A stretch of 64,000 bases of DNA from JAFGXT01 sp963677165. GTDB lineage: Bacteria; Verrucomicrobiota; Lentisphaeria; Victivallales; SZUA-371. The stretch spans positions 310,001-374,000 of the forward strand of contig CAXXSX010000001.1 in NCBI GenBank assembly GCA_963677165.2. Direction: 5' to 3'. The notes under the pieces are model-generated. The model worked only from the letters and a program-made list of their open reading frames with translations, searched no databases and had not been told where the DNA came from. Each line of letters opens with the position of its first letter. Position 1 is the first letter of the stretch. Shown here in pieces: positions 63,792-64,000 of the stretch. The translations under genes were made by a program, and so were the position numbers.

Positions 63792-63961
63792 TATTTATTT
63801 TGTTTATTGATGAAAAAAAGTTTAATTTGAGCTTGGATTTGTTTTTGCAAAGGATTTCTGTTACAGTGTGAAAGTATTAAACAGTTTAATAAAACAGGGG
63901 ATGCGTTCGTGTTTTATAAGTTTTCCGGGAGGTCTTGAAAATAATAATGAAGTTATAAAAA

Positions 63962-64000
63962 GTCCCGGCCTTCTCATCACAGGAAGCCAGGGTATTTTTT
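63962..64000. terminator. Terminator hairpin at the window end
   Basis: CCCGGCCTTCT pairs with AGGAAGCCAGGG (imperfect) with T residues running to the window end, and T-rich on the minus strand as well. Nearly the same sequence as 58248-58278. It probably ends a gene beyond the window or a short transcript from this gap. Confidence 0.6.

Noticed and set aside
63901..64000. Reading frame open from an ATG to the window end
   Set aside because: It runs straight through a terminator-type hairpin and has no RBS at proper distance.

Overview
The window reads as one contiguous piece of a Gram-negative, flagellated, glycan-degrading, nitrogen-fixing bacterium. I think it is a Lentisphaerota-type organism (Victivallales-like). 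The grounds are the abundance of pseudopilin-like proteins with an FTLIELLVVIAIIAILA start and a C-terminal H-x9-DG motif, the many LacI/GntR regulators next to very large secreted glycosidases of the DUF4091, GH71 and GH42 types, and mid-range GC. This assignment is inference: no rRNA or tRNA gene is visible.

Layout. 0.1-5.1 kb: regulator, pseudopilin, secreted LamG/DUF4091 hydrolase. 5.5-8.0 kb: mutS (minus). 8.3-10.6 kb: overlapping operon of SGNH hydrolase, FCD-type GntR regulator and bile-acid-symporter-like transporter. 10.7 kb: stand-alone pseudopilin with its own promoter and terminator. 11.5-15.8 kb: ECF sigma, zinc-finger anti-sigma, two similar exported coiled-coil proteins and an O-antigen-ligase-family protein. 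15.9-18.5 kb: xseB, a CBM9-like protein, an FAD oxidoreductase. 18.5-22.2 kb: flagellar export operon fliO-fliP-fliQ-fliR-flhB (minus). 22.4-25.3 kb: SMP-30, PAP2 phosphatase, PanE-like reductase, DUF1737. 25.4-28.4 kb: accessory stretch with tandem repeats, inverted REP-like repeats and two unrecognised genes. 28.4-34.4 kb: Maf-type flagellin glycosyltransferase, a GGDEF/REC/HD-GYP protein, a polyprenyl synthetase. 34.7-36.6 kb: structured leader and a conflict-system-like gene. 36.6-51.5 kb: nitrogen fixation. 51.7-52.6 kb: two hsp20 genes. 53.1-63.8 kb: two more regulator/pseudopilin/glycosidase cassettes.

The nif region is a single minus-strand run nifH-nifI1-nifI2-nifD-nifK-nifE-nifN-nifB-nifX-like-ferredoxin-nifV-GNAT, ending near a Nif11-like peptide gene. 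It diverges from a plus-strand nifA-(NifX-like)-DUF4826 unit. NifI1/NifI2 between nifH and nifD, the short NifK and the roughly 50-residue insert in NifD match the anaerobe (clostridial/methanogen) type. Good sigma-54 promoters precede nifH, nifA and, unexpectedly, the hsp20 pair.

The most striking pattern is a three-gene module, transcriptional regulator then pseudopilin then very large secreted glycan hydrolase, found three times in the same order. In each copy the regulator is preceded by a perfect TTGACA-17-TATAAT promoter. I read this as a repeated glycan-utilisation cassette in which a pseudopilin is co-regulated with its hydrolase. That role is inference.
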